Source: Tupaia tana | Taxonomy: Eukaryota; Chordata; Mammalia; Scandentia; Tupaiidae | Reading direction: 5' to 3' | Length of the DNA stretch: 64,000 nt | Assembly: GCA_026018925.1 (NCBI GenBank) | Contig: JAKSZU010000016.1 | Coordinates: forward strand, 85,804,797 to 85,868,796 | Shown here: positions 1-12,190 of the stretch, one piece after another | How positions within the stretch are numbered: position 1 is the stretch's first letter | How the letters are laid out: each line of letters opens with the position of its first letter | The notes under the pieces: model-generated | Told to the model about the DNA's origin: nothing | What the model saw: only the letters and a program-made list of their open reading frames with translations | Database searches by the model: none | Made by a program: the position numbers and the translations under genes

Positions 1-575
1 TTCGGTTCAGTGTTACGGTTGGAGTTAGCATCAGGGTCAGGTGAGGGTTTGGGTTGAGCTTAAGGTGTCCGCCTAGGGTTAGGGTTAGTTGTATGGTTTG
101 ACTTAGGCTTCAGGTTAGGTTGGGTTTGAACTTACTTTGAGTGAGTAAGTTTAGGGCTACTGTGAGTTTTCGGTTCAGTGTTTCTGTTGGAGTTAGTGTC
201 AGGGTCAGTTTAGGGTTTAGGTTAAGCTTAAGGTGAACACCTAGGGTTAGGGTTAGGTCTATGGTTTTACGTAGGCTTCAGGTTAGGTTAGGTTTGAACT
301 TAGTTTGAGGGAGTAAGTTTAGGGCTACTGTTAGTTTTCTGTTCAGTGTTACGGTTGGAGTTAGCGTGAGGGTCAGGTTAGGGTTGGAGTTGAGCTTAAG
401 GTGTCCGCCTAGGGTTAGGGTTAGGTCTATGGTTTGAGTTAGGCTTCCTGTTAAGTTAGGTTTGAACTCAGTTTGAGGGAGTAATTTTAGGGCTACTGTT
501 AGTTTTAGGTTCAGTGTTATGGTTGGAGTTAGCATCAGGGTCAGGTTAGGGTTGGGTTTAAGCTTAAGGTGTCCG

Positions 576-599
576 CCTAGGTTTAGGGTTAGGGTTAGG
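576..599 (+). repeat. Telomeric core with one extra hexamer
   Basis: The core here reads CCTAGGTTTAGGGTTAGGG and then TTAGG: one hexamer longer than the usual core, making this unit about 174 bp. The extra length is exactly one telomere repeat, as expected from slippage in a hexamer tract. A second, independent-looking case is at 3,938-3,961. Confidence 0.85.
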
Positions 600-1489
600 T
601 CTATGGTTTGAGTTAGGCTGCAGGTTAGGTTAGGTTTGAACTTAGTTTGAGTGTGTAAGTTTAGGGCTACTGTTAGTTTTCGGTTAACTGTTACCGTTGT
701 AGTAAGCGTCAGGGTCAGGTTAGGTTTGGGGTTGAAGTTAAGGTGTCCGACTAGGGTTAGGGTTAGGTGTATGGTTTGATTTAGGCTTCAGGTTAGGTTA
801 GGTTTGAACTTAGTTTGAGGGAGTAAGTTTAGGGCTACTGTTGGTTTTCGGTTCAGTGTTACGGTTTGAGCTAGCATCAGGGTCAGGTTAGGGTTGGGGC
901 TAAGTTTAAGGTGTCCGCCTAGGGTTAGGGTTAGGTCTATGGTTTTACTTAGGCTCCAGGTTAGGTTAGGTTAGAACTTAGTTTGAGGGAGTAAGTTTAG
1001 GGCTACTGTTAGTTTTCAGTTAACTGTTACGGTTGGAGTAAGCGTCAGGGTCAGGTTAGGGTTGGGGTTGAGTTTAAGGTGTCCGCCTAGGGTTAGGGTT
1101 AGGTCTATGGTTTGACTTCGGCTTCGGGTTACTTTTGGCTTGAACTTAGTTTGAGGGAGTAAGTTTAGGGCTACTGTTAGTTTTCTGTTCAGTGTTACGG
1201 TTGGAGTTAGCGTGAGGGTCAGGTTAGGGTTGGAGTTGATCTTAAGGTGTCCGCCTAGGGTTAGAGTTAGGTTTATGGTTTGAGTTAGGCTTCCTTTTAC
1301 GTTAGGTTTGAACGTAGTTTGAGGGAGTAAGTTTAGGTCTACTGTTAGTTTTCGGTTCAGTGTTACGGTTGGAGTTAGCATCAGGGTCAGGTTAGGGTTG
1401 TGGTTAAGCTTAAGGTGTCCGCCTTGGGTTAGGGTTCGGTCTATGGTTTGAGTTAGCCTTCAAGTTTGGTGAGGTTTGAACTTAGTTTG

Positions 1490-2290
1490 AGTGAGTAAGT
1501 TTAGGGCTACTGTTAGTTTTCGGTTCAGTGTTTCCGTTGGAGTTAGTGTCAGGGTCAGGTTAGGGTTGGTATTAAGCTTAAGGTGTCCACCTAGGGTTAG
1601 GGTTAGGTCTATGGCTTTACTTAGGCTTCAGGTTAGGTTAGGTTTTAACTTAGTTTGAGGGAGTAAGTTTAGGGCAACTGTTAGTTTTCGGTTCAGTGTT
1701 ACGGTTGGATTTAGCATCAGGGTCAGGAAGGGTTGGGTCTAAACTTAAGGTGTCCGCCTAGGGTTAGGGTTAGGTCTGGTTTTACTTAGGCTCCAGGTTA
1801 GGTTAGGTTAGAACTTAGTTTGAGGGAGTAAGTTTAGGGCTACTGTTAGTTTTCAGTTAACTGTTATGGCTGGAGTAAGCGTCTGGGTCAGGTTAGGGTT
1901 GGGGTTGAGCGTAAGGTTCCGCCTAGGTTTAGGGTTAAGTGTACGGTTTGAGTTCGGCTTCAGTTTACTTTTGGTTTGAACTTAATTTGAGGGAGTATGT
2001 TTAGGGCTACTGATAGTTTTCTGTTCAGTGTTACGGTTGGAGTTAGCGTGAGGGTCTGGTTAGGGTTGGGGTTTAACTTAAGGTTTCCGCCTAGGGTTAG
2101 GGTTAGGTCTATTGTTTGATTTAGGTTACAGGTTAGGTTAGGTTTGAACTTAATTTGAGGGAGTAAGTTTAGGCCTACTGTTAGTTTTCGATTCATTGTT
2201 AAGGTTGAAGTTAGCATCAGGGTCAGGTTAGGGTTGGGGTTGAGCTTAAGGTGTCCGCCTAGGGTTAGGGTTAGGTGTATGGTTTGATTT
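1490..2290 (+). repeat. Multi-monomer block, partner of 8,884-9,685
   Basis: About five units that recur 7,394-7,395 bp to the right (44 monomers). Private variants shared by both copies include TAGGTTTTAACTTAG, a 2-bp shorter TAGGTCTGGTTTTACTTAGG, GCTCCAGGTTAGG, GCGTAAGGTTCCGCC and GTCTATTGTTTGATTTAGG. The shared small deletions make descent from one ancestor by duplication clear. The copies differ at a modest number of positions. Confidence 0.8.
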
Positions 2291-2479
2291 AGGCTTCAGG
2301 TTAGGTTAGGTTTGAACTTAGTTAGAGGGAGTAAGTTTAGGGCGACTGATAGTTTTCAGTTAACTGTTACGGGTGGAGTAAGCATCAGGGTCAGGTTAGG
2401 GTTGGGGTTGAGTTTAAGGTGTCCGCCTAGGGTTAGGGTTAGGTCTACGGTTTGAGTTCGGCTTCAGGTTACTTTTGGT

Positions 2480-3480
2480 TTGAACTTAGTTTGAGGGAGT
2501 AAGTTTAGGTCTACTGATAGTTTTCTCTTCAGTGTTAAGGTTGGAGTTAGCTTGAGGTTGAAGTTAGGGTTGGGGTTAAACTTAAGGTGTCCGTCTAGGG
2601 TTAGGGTTAGGTCTATGGTTTGATTTAGGTTTTAGGTTAGGTTAGTTTTGAACTTAGTTTGAGAGAGTAAGTTTAGGGCTACTGTGAGTTTTCGGTTCAG
2701 TGTTATGGTTGGAGTTAGCATCAGGGTCAGGTTAGGTTTGGGGTTAAGCTTAAGGTGTCCGCCTAGGGTTAGGGTTAGGTCTATGGTTTGAGTTAGGCTT
2801 CAGGTTAGGTTAGGTTTGAACTTAGTTTGAGGGAGTAAGTTTAGGGCTACTGTTAGTTTTCGATTCAGTGTTACGGTTGAAGTTAGCATCAGGGTCAGGT
2901 TAGGGTTGGGGTTGAGCTTAAGGTGTCCGCATAGGTTTAGGGTTAGTTCTATGGTTTGAGTTAGCCTTCAGGATAGGTTAGGTTTGAACTTAGTTTGAGG
3001 GAGTAAGTTTAGGGCTACTGTTAGTTTTTGATTCAGTGTTACGGTTGAAGTTAGCATCGGGGTCAGGTTAGGTTTTGGGTTGAGCTTAAGGTGTCCGCCT
3101 AGGGTTAGGGTTAGGTGTATGGTTTGACTTAGGCTTCAGGTTAGGTTGGGTTTGAACTTACTTTGAGTGAGTAAGTTTAGGGCTACTGTGAGTTTTCGGT
3201 TCAGTGTTTCTGTTGGAGTTAGTGTCAGGGTCAGGTTAGGGTTTGGGTTAAGCTTGAGGTGTCCACCTAGGGTTAGGGTTAGGTCTATGGTTTTACTTAG
3301 GCTTCAGGTTAGGTTAGGTTTGAACTTAGTTTGAGAGAGTAAGTTTAGGGCTACTGTTAGTTTTCTGTTCAGTGTTACGTTTGGAGTTAGCGTGAGGGTC
3401 AGGTTAGGGTTGGAGTTGAGCTTAAGGTGTCCGCCTAGGGTTAGGGTTAGGTCTATGGTTTGAGTTAGGCTTCCTGTTAC
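2480..3480 (+). repeat. Multi-monomer block, partner of 12,563-13,563
   Basis: About six units that recur 10,083 bp to the right (60 monomers plus 3 bp). Shared private features include GTTAGCTTGAGGTTGA, TGTCCGTCTAGGG, TTAGGTTTTAGG, CTTCAGGATAGG or CTTTAGGATAGG, GTTTTTGATTCAGTG, AGCATCGGGGTCAGG and TTACTTTGAGTGAG. The long interval and several shared rare variants argue for a large duplication followed by internal change. Confidence 0.8.
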
Positions 3481-3937
3481 TTTAGGTTTGAACTTAGTTT
3501 GAGGGAGTAAGTTTAGGGCTACTCTTAGTTATCAGTTAACTGTTACGGTTGGAGTAAGCGTCAGGGTCAGGTTAGGTTTGGGGTTGAGCGTAAGGTGTCC
3601 GCCTAGGGTTAGGGTTAGGTGTACGGTTTGAGTCCGGCTTCAGGTTACTTTTGGTTTGAAGTTAGTTTGAGGGAGTATGTTTAGGGCTACTGATAGTTTT
3701 CTGTTCAGTGTTACGGTTGGAGTTAGCGTGAGGGTCAGGTTAGGGTTGGAGTTGAGCTTAAGGTGTCCGTCTAGGGTTAGGGTTAGGTCTATGGTTTGAG
3801 TTAGGCTTCCTGTTACGTTAGGTTTGAACTTAGTTTGAGGGAGTAAGTTTAGGGCTACTGTTAGTTTTAGGTTCAGTGTTACGGTTGGAGTTAGCATCAG
3901 GGTCAGGTTAGGGTTGGGGTTGAGCTTAAGGTGTCCG

Positions 3938-3961
3938 CCTAGGGTTAGGGTTAGGGTTAGG
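3938..3961 (+). repeat. Longest perfect telomere tract in the window
   Basis: The core has three full TTAGGG repeats plus partial ends (about 22 bp of perfect telomere repeat) instead of the usual two. In translation of the minus strand this adds exactly one extra Leu-Thr pair, confirming a clean 6-bp insertion. No longer canonical telomere tract was found. Confidence 0.85.
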
Positions 3962-4089
3962 TCTATGGTTTGAGTTAGGCTGCAGGTTAGGTTAGGTTTG
4001 AACTTAGTTTGAGTGAGTAAGTTTAGGGCTACTGTGAGTTTTCGGTTCAGTGTTTCCGTTGGAGTTAGCATCAGGGTCAGGTTAGGGTT

Positions 4090-6145
4090 GGGGTTGAGCT
4101 TAAGGTGTCCGCATAGGGTTAGGGTTAGGTGTATGGTTTGATTTAGGCTTCAGGTTAGTTTAGGTTTGAACTTAGTTTGAGGGAGTAAGTTTAGGGCTAC
4201 TGTTGGTTTTCGGTTCAGTGTTACGGTTGGAGTTAGCATCAGGGTCAGGTTAGGGTTGGGGCTAAGCTTAAGGTGTCCGCCTAGGGTTAGGGTTAGGTCT
4301 ATGATTTGAGTTAGGCTGCAGGTTAGGTTAGGTTTGAACTTAGTTTGAGTGCGTAAGTTTAGGGCTACTGTGAGTTTTCGGTTCAGTGTTTCAGTTGGAG
4401 TTACCATCAGGGTCAGGTTAGGGTTGGGGTTGAGCGTAACGTGTCCGCCTAGGGTTAGGGTTAGGTCTACGGTTTGAGTTCGGCTTCAGGTTACTTTTGG
4501 CTTGAACTTAGTTTGAGGGAGTAAGTTTAGGGCTACTGATAGTTTTCTGTTCAGTGTTAAGGTTGGAGTTAGCGTGAGGGTCAGGTTAGGGTTGGGGTTA
4601 AACTTAAGGTGTCCGCCTAGGGTTAGGTTTAGGTCTATGGTTTGATTTAGGTTTCAGGTTAGGTTAGGTTTGAACTGAGTTTGAGGGAGTAAGTTTAGGC
4701 CTACTGTTAGTTTTCGATTTAGTGTTATGGTTGAAGTTAGCATCAGGGTCAGGTTAGGGTTGGGGTTGAGCTTAAGGTATCCGCCTAGGGTTAGGGTTAG
4801 GTGTATGGTTTGACTTAGGCTTCAGGTTAGGTTAGGTTTGAACTTAGTTTGAGGGAGTAAGTTTAGGGCTACTGTGAGTTTTCGGTTCAGTGTTTCTGTT
4901 GGAGGTAGTGTCAGGGTCAGGTTAGAGTTGGCGTTAAGCTTAACGTGTCCACCTAGGGTTAGGGTTAGGTCTATGGTTTTACTTACGCTTCAGGTTAGGT
5001 TAGGTTTGAGTTTAGTTTGAGGGAGTAAGTTTAGGGCTACTCTTAGTTTTCGGTTCAGTCTTACATTTAGAGTTAGCGTCAGGGTCATGTTAGTGTTGGG
5101 GTTAAGCTTAAGGTGTCCGCCTAGGGTTAGGGTTAGGTGTATGGTTTGATTTAGGCTTCAGGTTAGGTTAGGTTTGAACTTAGTTTGAGCGAGTAAGTTT
5201 AGTGCTACTCTTAGTTTTCAGTTAACTGTTACGGTTGGAGTAATCGTCAGGGTCAAGTTAGGCTTGTGGTTCAGTTTAAGGTGTCCGCCTAGGGTTAGGG
5301 TTAGGTCTTTGGTTTGAGTTCGGCTTAAGGTTACTTTTGGTTTGAACTTAGTTTGAGGGAGTAAGTTTAGGGCTACTGTTAGTTTTCTGTTCAGTGTTAC
5401 GGTTGGACTTAGCGTGATGGTCAGGTTAGGGTTGGAGTTGAGCTTAAGGTGTCCGCCTAGGGTTAGGGTAAGTTCTATGGTTTGAGTTAGGCTTCCTGTT
5501 ACGTTAGGTTTGAACTTAGTTTGAGGGAGTAAGTTTAGGGCTACTGTTTGCTTTCGGTTCAGTGTTACGGTTGGAGTTAGCATCAGGGTCAGTTTTGGGT
5601 TCGGGTTAAGCGTAAGGTGTCCGCCTAGGGTTAGGATTAGGTGTATGGTTTGACATAGGCTTCAGGTTAGGTTAGGTTTGAACTTAGTTTGAGTGAGTAA
5701 GTTTAGGGCTACTGTGAGTTTTCGGTTCAGTGTTTCCGTTGGAGTTACTGTCAGGGTCAGGTTAGGGTTGGGGTTAAGCTTAAAGTGTCCACCTAGGGTT
5801 AGGGTTCGGTCTATGGTTTTACTTAGGCTTCAGGTTAGGTAAGGTGTGAACTTAGTTTGAGGGAGTAAGTTTAGGGCTACTCTTAGTTTTCGGTTCAGTG
5901 TTACATTTAGAGTTAGCATCAGGGTCATGTTAGTGTTGGGGTTGAGCTTAAGGTGTCCACCTAGGGTTAGGGTTAGGTGTATGCTTTGATTTAGGCTTTA
6001 GGTTAGGTTAGGTTTGAACTTAGTTTGAGGGAGTAAGTTTAGGGCTATTGTTAGTTTTCAGTTAACTGTTACGGTTGGAGTAAGCGTCAGGGTCAGGTTA
6101 GGGTTGGGGTTGAGTTTAAGGTGTCCGCCTAGGGTTAGGGTTAGG
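4090..6145 (+). repeat. 12-monomer block, copy 1 of 3
   Basis: About twelve units shared with 10,135-12,190 at a constant offset of 6,045 bp (36 monomers less 3 bp). Its first six units are also shared with 6,946-7,985 at exactly 2,856 bp (17 x 168). Marker variants in order are TCTATGATTTGAGTTAGGC, GTTACCATCAGG, GAGCGTAACGTGTCC, AAGGTATCCGCC, CAGTCTTACATTTAGAG, GTAATCGTC and TTAAAGTGTCCACC. Copies look about 95-98% alike by eye. Confidence 0.85.
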
Positions 6146-6945
6146 TCTACGGTTTGAGTTCGGCTTCAGGTTACTTTTGGTTTGAACTTAGTTTGAGGGA
6201 GTAAGTTTAGGGCTACTGTTAGTTTTCTGTTCAGTGCTATTGTTGCAGTTAGCCTCAGGGTCAGGTTAGGGTTGGGGTTGAGCTTAAGGTGTCCGCCTAG
6301 GGTTAGGGTTAGGTCTACGGTTTGAGTTCGGCTTCAGGTTACTTTTGGTTTGAACTTAGTTTGAGGGAGTAAGTTTAGGGCTACTGTTAGTTTTCTGTTC
6401 AGTGTTACGGTTGGAGTTAGCGTGAGGGTCAGGTTTGGGTTGGAGTTGACCTTAAGGTGTCCGCCTCGGGTTAGGGTTAGGTCTATGGTTTGAGTTAGGC
6501 TTTCTGTTACATTAGGATTGAACTTAGTTTGAGGGAGTAAGTTTAGGGCTAATGTGAGTTTTCGGTTCAGTGTTTCTGTTGGAGTTAGTGTCAGGGTCTG
6601 TTTAGGGTTTGGGTTAAGCTTAAGGTGCACACCTAGGGTTAGGGTTAGGTCTATGGTTTTACTTAGGCTTCAGGTTAGGTTAGGTTTGAACTTAGTTTGA
6701 GGGAATAAGTTTAGGGCAACTGTTAGTTTTCTGTTCAGTGTTACGGTTGGAGTTAGCGTGAGGGTCAGGTTAGGGTTGGAGTTGAGCTTAAGGTGTCCGT
6801 CTAGGGTTAGGGTTAGGTCTATGGTTTGAGTTAGGCTTCCTGTTACGTTAGGTTTGAACTTAGTTTGAGGGAGTAAGTTTAGGGCTACTGTTAGTTTTAG
6901 GTTCAGTGTTACGGTTGGAGTTAGCATCAGGGTCAGGTTAGGGTT

Positions 6946-7985
6946 GGGGTTGAGCTTAAGGTGTCCGCATAGGGTTAGGGTTAGGTGTATGGTTTGATTT
7001 AGGCTTCAGGTTAGTTTAGGTTTGAACTTAGTTTGAGGGAGTAAGTTTAGGGCTACTGTTGGTTTTCGGTTCAGTGTTACGGTTGGAATTAGCATCAGGG
7101 TCAGGTTAGGGTTGGGGCTTAGCTTAAGGTGTCCGCCTAGGGTTAGGTTTAGGTCTATGATTTGAGTTAGGCTGCAGGTTAGGTTAGGTTTGAACTTAGT
7201 TTGAGTGCGGAAGTTTAGGGCTACTGTGAGTTTTCGGTTCAGTTTTTCCGTTGGAGTTACCATCAGGGTCAGGTTAGGGTTGGGGTTGAGCGTAACGTGT
7301 CCGCCTAGGGTTAGGGTTAGGTCTACGGTTTGAGTTCGGCTTCAGTTTACTTTTGGCTTGAACTTAGTTTGAGGGAGTAAGTTTAGGGCTACTGATAGTT
7401 TTCTGTTCAGTGTTAAGGTTGGAGTTAGCGTGAGGGTCAGGTTAGGGTTGGGGTTAAACTTAAGGTGTCCGCCTAGGGTTAGGTTTAGGTCTATGGTTTG
7501 ATTTAGGTTTCAGGTTAGGTTAGGTTTGAACTGAGTTTGAGGGAGTAAGTTTAGGCCTACTGTTAGTTTTCGATTCAGTGTTACGGTTGAAGTTAGCATC
7601 AGGGTCAGGTTAGGGTTGGGGTTGAGCTTAAGGTATCCGCCTAGGGTTAGGGTTAGGTGTATGGTTTGACTTAGGCTTCAGGTTAGGTTAGGTTTGAACT
7701 TAGTTTGAGGGAGTAAGTTTAGGGCTACTGTGAGTTTTCGGTTCAGTGTTTCTGTTGGAGTTAGTGTCAGGGTCAGGTTAGAGTTGGGGTTAAGCTTAAG
7801 GTGTCCACCTAGGGTTAGGGTTAGGTCTATGGTTTTACTTACGCTTCAGGTTAGGTTAGGTTTGAATTTAGTTTGAGGGGAGTACGTTTACGGCTACTCT
7901 TAGTTTTCGGTTCAGTCTTACATTTAGAGTTAGCGTCAGGGTCATGTTAGTGTTGGGGTTAAGCTTAAGGTGTCCGCCTAGGGTT
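6946..7985 (+). repeat. Six-monomer block, copy 2 of 3 (partial)
   Basis: Matches the left half of the block at 4,090-6,145 at an exact 17-monomer offset and then switches to a different unit class after about 7,985. The upstream units (about 6,670-6,927) match 3,650-3,905 at an 18-monomer offset instead, so a one-monomer gain or loss lies between. Confidence 0.8.
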
Positions 7986-8883
7986 AGGGTTAGGTCTATG
8001 GTTTTACTTAGGCTTCAGGTTAGGTTAGGTTTGAACTTAGTTTGAGAGAGTAAGTTTAGGGCTACTGTTAGTTTTCTGTTCAGTGTTACGGTTGGAGTTA
8101 GCGTGAGGGTCAGGTTAGGGTTGGAGTTGAGTTTAAGGTGTCAGCCTAGGGTTAGGGTTAGGTCTATGGTTTGAGTTAGGCTTCCTGTTACTTTAGGTTT
8201 GAACTTAGTTTGAGGGAGTAAGTTTAGGGCTACTGTTACTTTTAGGTTCAGTGTTACGTTTGGAGTTAGCATCAGGGGTCAGGTTAGGGTTGGGGTTAAG
8301 CTTAAGGTGTCCGCCTAGGGTTAGGGTTAGGTCTATGATTTGAGTTAGGCTGCAGGTTAGGTTAGGATTGAACTTAGTTTGAGTGAGTAAGTTTAGGGCT
8401 ACTGTGAACTTTCGGTTCAGTGTTTCCGTTGGAGTTAGCATCAGGGTCAAGTTAGGGTTGGGGTTGAGCTTAAGGTGTCCGCATAGGGTTAGGGTTAGGT
8501 CTATGGTTTGAGTTAGGCTGCAGGTTAGGTTAGGTTTGAACTTAGTGTGAGTGAGTAAGTTTAGGGCTACTGTGAGTTTTCTGTTCAGTGTTTCCGTTGG
8601 AGTTAGTGTCAGGGTCAGGTTAGGGTTGGAGTTGATCTTAAGGTGTCCGCCTAGGTTTAGGGTTAGGTCTATGGTTTTACTTACGCTTCAGTTTAGGTTA
8701 GGTTTGAACTTAGTTTGAGGGAGTAAGTTTAGGGCTACTGTTAGTTTTCGGTTCAGTGTTACGGTTGGATTTAGCATCAGGGTCAGGTAAGGGTTGGGTC
8801 TAAACTTAAGGTGTCCGCCTAGGGTTAGGGTTAGGTCTGGTTTTACTTAGGCTCCAGGTTAGGTTAAGTTAGAACTTAGTTTG

Positions 8884-9685
8884 AGGGAGTAAGTTTAGGG
8901 CTACTGTTAGTTTTCGGTTCAGTGTTTCCGTTGGAGTTAGTGTCAGGGTCAGGTTAGGGTTGGTGTTAAGCTTAAGGTGTCCACCTAGGGTTATGGTTAG
9001 GTCTATGGTTTTACTTAGGCTTCAGGTTAGGTTAGGTTTTAACTTAGTTTGAGGGAGTAAGTTTAGGGCTACTGTTAGTTTTCGGTTCAGTGTTACGGTT
9101 GGATTTAGCATCAGGGTCAGGTAAGGGTTGTGTCTAAACTTAAGGTGTCCGCCTAGGGTTAGGGTTAGGTCTGGTTTTACTTAGGCTCCAGGTTAGGTTA
9201 GGTTAGAACTTAGTTTGAGGGAGTAAGTTTAGGCCTACTGTTAGTTTTCAGTTAACTGTTACGGCTGGAGTAAGCGTCTGGGTCAGGTTAGGGTTGGGGT
9301 TGAGCGTAAGGTTCCGCCTAGGGTTAGGGTTAGGTGTACGGTTTGAGTTCGGCTTCAGGTTACTTTTGGTTTGAACTTAGTTTGAGGGAGTATGTTTAGG
9401 GCTACTGATAGTTTTCTGTTCAGTGTTACGGTTGGAGTTAGCGTGAGGGTCAGGTTAGGGTTGGGGTTTAACTTAAGGTTTCCGCCTAGGGTTAGGGTTA
9501 GGTCTATTGTTTGATTTAGGTTTCAGGTTAGGTTAGGTTTGAACTTAGTTTGAGGGAGTATATTTAGGCCTACTGTTAGTTTTAGGTTCAGTGTTACGGT
9601 TGAAGTTAGCATCAGGGTCAGGTTAGGGTTGGGGTTGAGCTTAAGGTGTCCGCCTAGGGTTATGGTTAGGTGTATGGTTTGACTT
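8884..9685 (+). repeat. Multi-monomer block, partner of 1,490-2,290
   Basis: Second copy of the block described at 1,490-2,290, with the same private deletions. Just before it, at 8,735-8,880, lies a further copy of its second unit (about 332 bp upstream of 9,067-9,210), so a local two-monomer duplication has also happened here. Confidence 0.8.
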
Positions 9686-10134
9686 AGGCTTCAGGTTAGG
9701 TTAGGTTTTAACTTAGTTTGAGGGAGTAAGTTTAGGGCTACTCTTAGTTTTCCGTTCAGTGTTACATTTAGAGTTAGCATCAGGGTCATGTTAGTGTTGG
9801 GGTTGAGCTTAAGGTGTCCGCCTAGGGTTAGGGTTAGGTCTATGGTTTGAGTTATTCTTCAGTTTAGGTTAGGTTTGAACTTAGTTTGAGGGAGTAAGTT
9901 TAGGGCTACTGTTAGTATTCGGTTCAGTGTTTCCATTGGAGTAAGTGTCAGGGTCAGGTTAGGGTTGGTGTTAAGCTTAAGGTGTCCACCTAGGGTTATG
10001 GTTAGGTCTATGGTTTGAGTTAGGCTGCAGGTTAGGTTAGGTTTGAACTTAGTTTGAGGGAGTAAGTTTAGGCCTACTGTTAGTTTTCGATTCAGTGTTA
10101 CGGTTGAAGTTAGCATCAGGGTCAGGTTAGGGTT

Positions 10135-12190
10135 GGGGTTGAGCTTAAGGTATCCGCCTAGGGTTAGGGTTAGGTGTATGGTTTGACTTAGGCTTCAGGT
10201 TAGTTTAGGTTTGAACTTAGTTTGAGGGAGTAAGTTTAGGGCTACTGTTGGTTTTCGCTTCAGTGTTACGGTTGGAGTTAGCATCAGGGTCAGGTTAGGG
10301 TTGGGGCTAAGCTTAAGGTGTCCGCCTAGAGTTAGGGTTAGGTCTATGATTTGAGTTAGGCTGCAGGTTAGGTTAGGTTTGAACTTAGTTTGAGTGCGTA
10401 AGTTTAGGGCTACTGTGAGTTTTCGGTTCAGTGTTTCCGTTGGAGTTACCATCAGGGTCAGGTTAGGGTTGGGGTTGAGCGTCACGTGTCCGCCTAGGGT
10501 TAGGGTTAGGTCTACGGTTTGAGTTCGGCTTCAGGTTACTTTTGGCTTGAACTTAGTTTGAGGGAGTAAGTTTAGGGCTACTGATAGTTTTCTGTTCAGT
10601 GTTAAGGTTGGAGTTAGCGTGAGGGTCAGGTTAGGGTTGGGGTTAAACTTAAGGTGTCCGCCTAGGGTTAGGTTTAGGTCTATGGTTTGATTTAGGTTTC
10701 AGGTTAGGTTAGGTTTGAACTGAGTTTGAGGGAGTAAGTTTAGGCCTACTGTTAGTTTTCGATTCAGTGTTACGGTTGAAGTTAGCATCAGGGTCAGGTT
10801 AGGGTTGGGGTTGAGCTTAAGGTATCCGCCTAGGGTTAGGGTTAGGTGTATGGTTTGACTTAGGCTTCAGGTTAGGTTAGGTTTGAACTTAGTTTGAGGG
10901 AGTAAGTTTAGGGCTACTGTGAGTTTTCGGTTCAGTGTTTCTGTTGGATTTAGTGTCAGGGTCAGGTTAGGGTTGGGGTTAAGCTTAAGGTGTCCACCTA
11001 GGGTTAGGGTTAGGTCTATGGTTTTACTTACGCTTCAGGTTAGGTTAGGTTTGAATTTAGTTTGAGGGAGTAAGTTTAGGGCTACTCTTAGTTTTCGGTT
11101 CAGTCTTACATTTAGAGTTAGCGTCAGGGTCATGTTAGTGTTGGGGTTAAGCTTAAGGTGTCCGCCTAGGGTTAGGGTTAGGTGTATGGTTTGATTTAGG
11201 CTTCAGGTTAGGTTAGGTTTGAACTTAGTTTGAGGGAGTAAGTGTAGGGCTACTGTTAGTTTTCAGTTAACTGTTACGGTTGGAGTAATCGTCTGGGTCA
11301 AGTTAGGCTTGTGGTTGAGTTTAAGGTGTCCGCCTAGGGTTAGGGTTAGGTCTTTGGTTTGAGTTCGGCTTAAGGTTACTTTTGGTTTGAACTTAGTTTG
11401 AGGGAGTAAGTTTAGGGCTACTGTTAGTTTTCGGTTCAGTGTTACGGTTGGACTTAGCGTGAGGGTCAGGTTAGGGTTGGAGTTGAGCTTAAGGTGTCCG
11501 CCTAGGGTTAGGGTTAGTTCTATGGTTTGAGTTAGGCTTCCTGTTACGTTAGGTTTGAACTTAGTTTGAGGGAGTAAGTTTAGGGCTACTGTTTGTTTTC
11601 GGTTCAGTGTTACGGTTGGAGTTAGCATCCGGGTCAGTTTTGGGTTCGGGTTAAGCTTAAGGTGTCCGCCTAGGGTTAGGATTAGGTGTATGGTTTGACA
11701 TAGGCTTCAGGTTAGGTTAGGTTTGAACTTAGTTTGAGTGAGTAAGTTTAGGGCTACTGTGAGTTTTCGGTTCAGTGTTTCCGTTGGAGTTACTGTCAGG
11801 GTCAGGTTAGGGTTGGGGTTAAGCTTAAAGTGTCCACCTAGGGTTAGGGTTCGGTCTATGGTTTTACTTAGGCTTCAGGTTAGGTAAGGTTTGAACTTAG
11901 TTTGAGGGAGTAAGTTTAGGGCTACTCTTTGTTTTCGGTTCAGTGTTACGGTTGGAGTTAGCATCAGGGTCATGTTAGTGTTGGGGTTGAACTTAAGGTG
12001 TCCGCCTAGGGTTAGGGTTAGGTGTATGCTTTGATTTAGGCTTTAGGTTAGGTTAGGTTTGAACTTAGTTTGAGGGAGTAAGTTTAGGGCTACTGTTAGT
12101 TTTCAGTTAACTGTTACGGTTGGAGTAAGCGTCAGGGTCAGGTTAGGGTTGGGGTTGAGTTTAAGGTGTCCGCCTAGGGTTAGGGTTAGG
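10135..12190 (+). repeat. 12-monomer block, copy 3 of 3
   Basis: Full-length partner of 4,090-6,145, offset 6,045 bp. It shares even short private variants (GTAATCGTC, AGGCTTGTGGTT, GGCTTAAGGTTACTTTTGG, TAGGATTAGGTG, TTGACATAGGC, GGTTCGGTCTATGG). It ends near 12,190, where the TCTACGG linker of copy 1 is replaced by TGTATGG. Confidence 0.85.

Noticed and set aside
3938-3961. Functional telomere cap or true telomere tract
   Set aside because: The longest perfect telomere run is about 22 bp and is embedded in satellite on both sides. A terminal cap would be hundreds of uninterrupted repeats.
3640-4071. Minus-strand open frames of 81-143 codons (this one, 1,016-1,381, 5,218-5,583, 11,263-11,628, 30,259-30,546, 37,815-38,102 and others)
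   Set aside because: They are periodic 56-residue repeats rich in Leu, Thr, Pro and Asn, arising because 168 is divisible by three and CCTAAC/CTAACC read as Pro-Asn/Leu-Thr. Their ends fall wherever a unit happens to carry a stop or frame change. They vary with the monomers and have no gene context. No known domain is seen.
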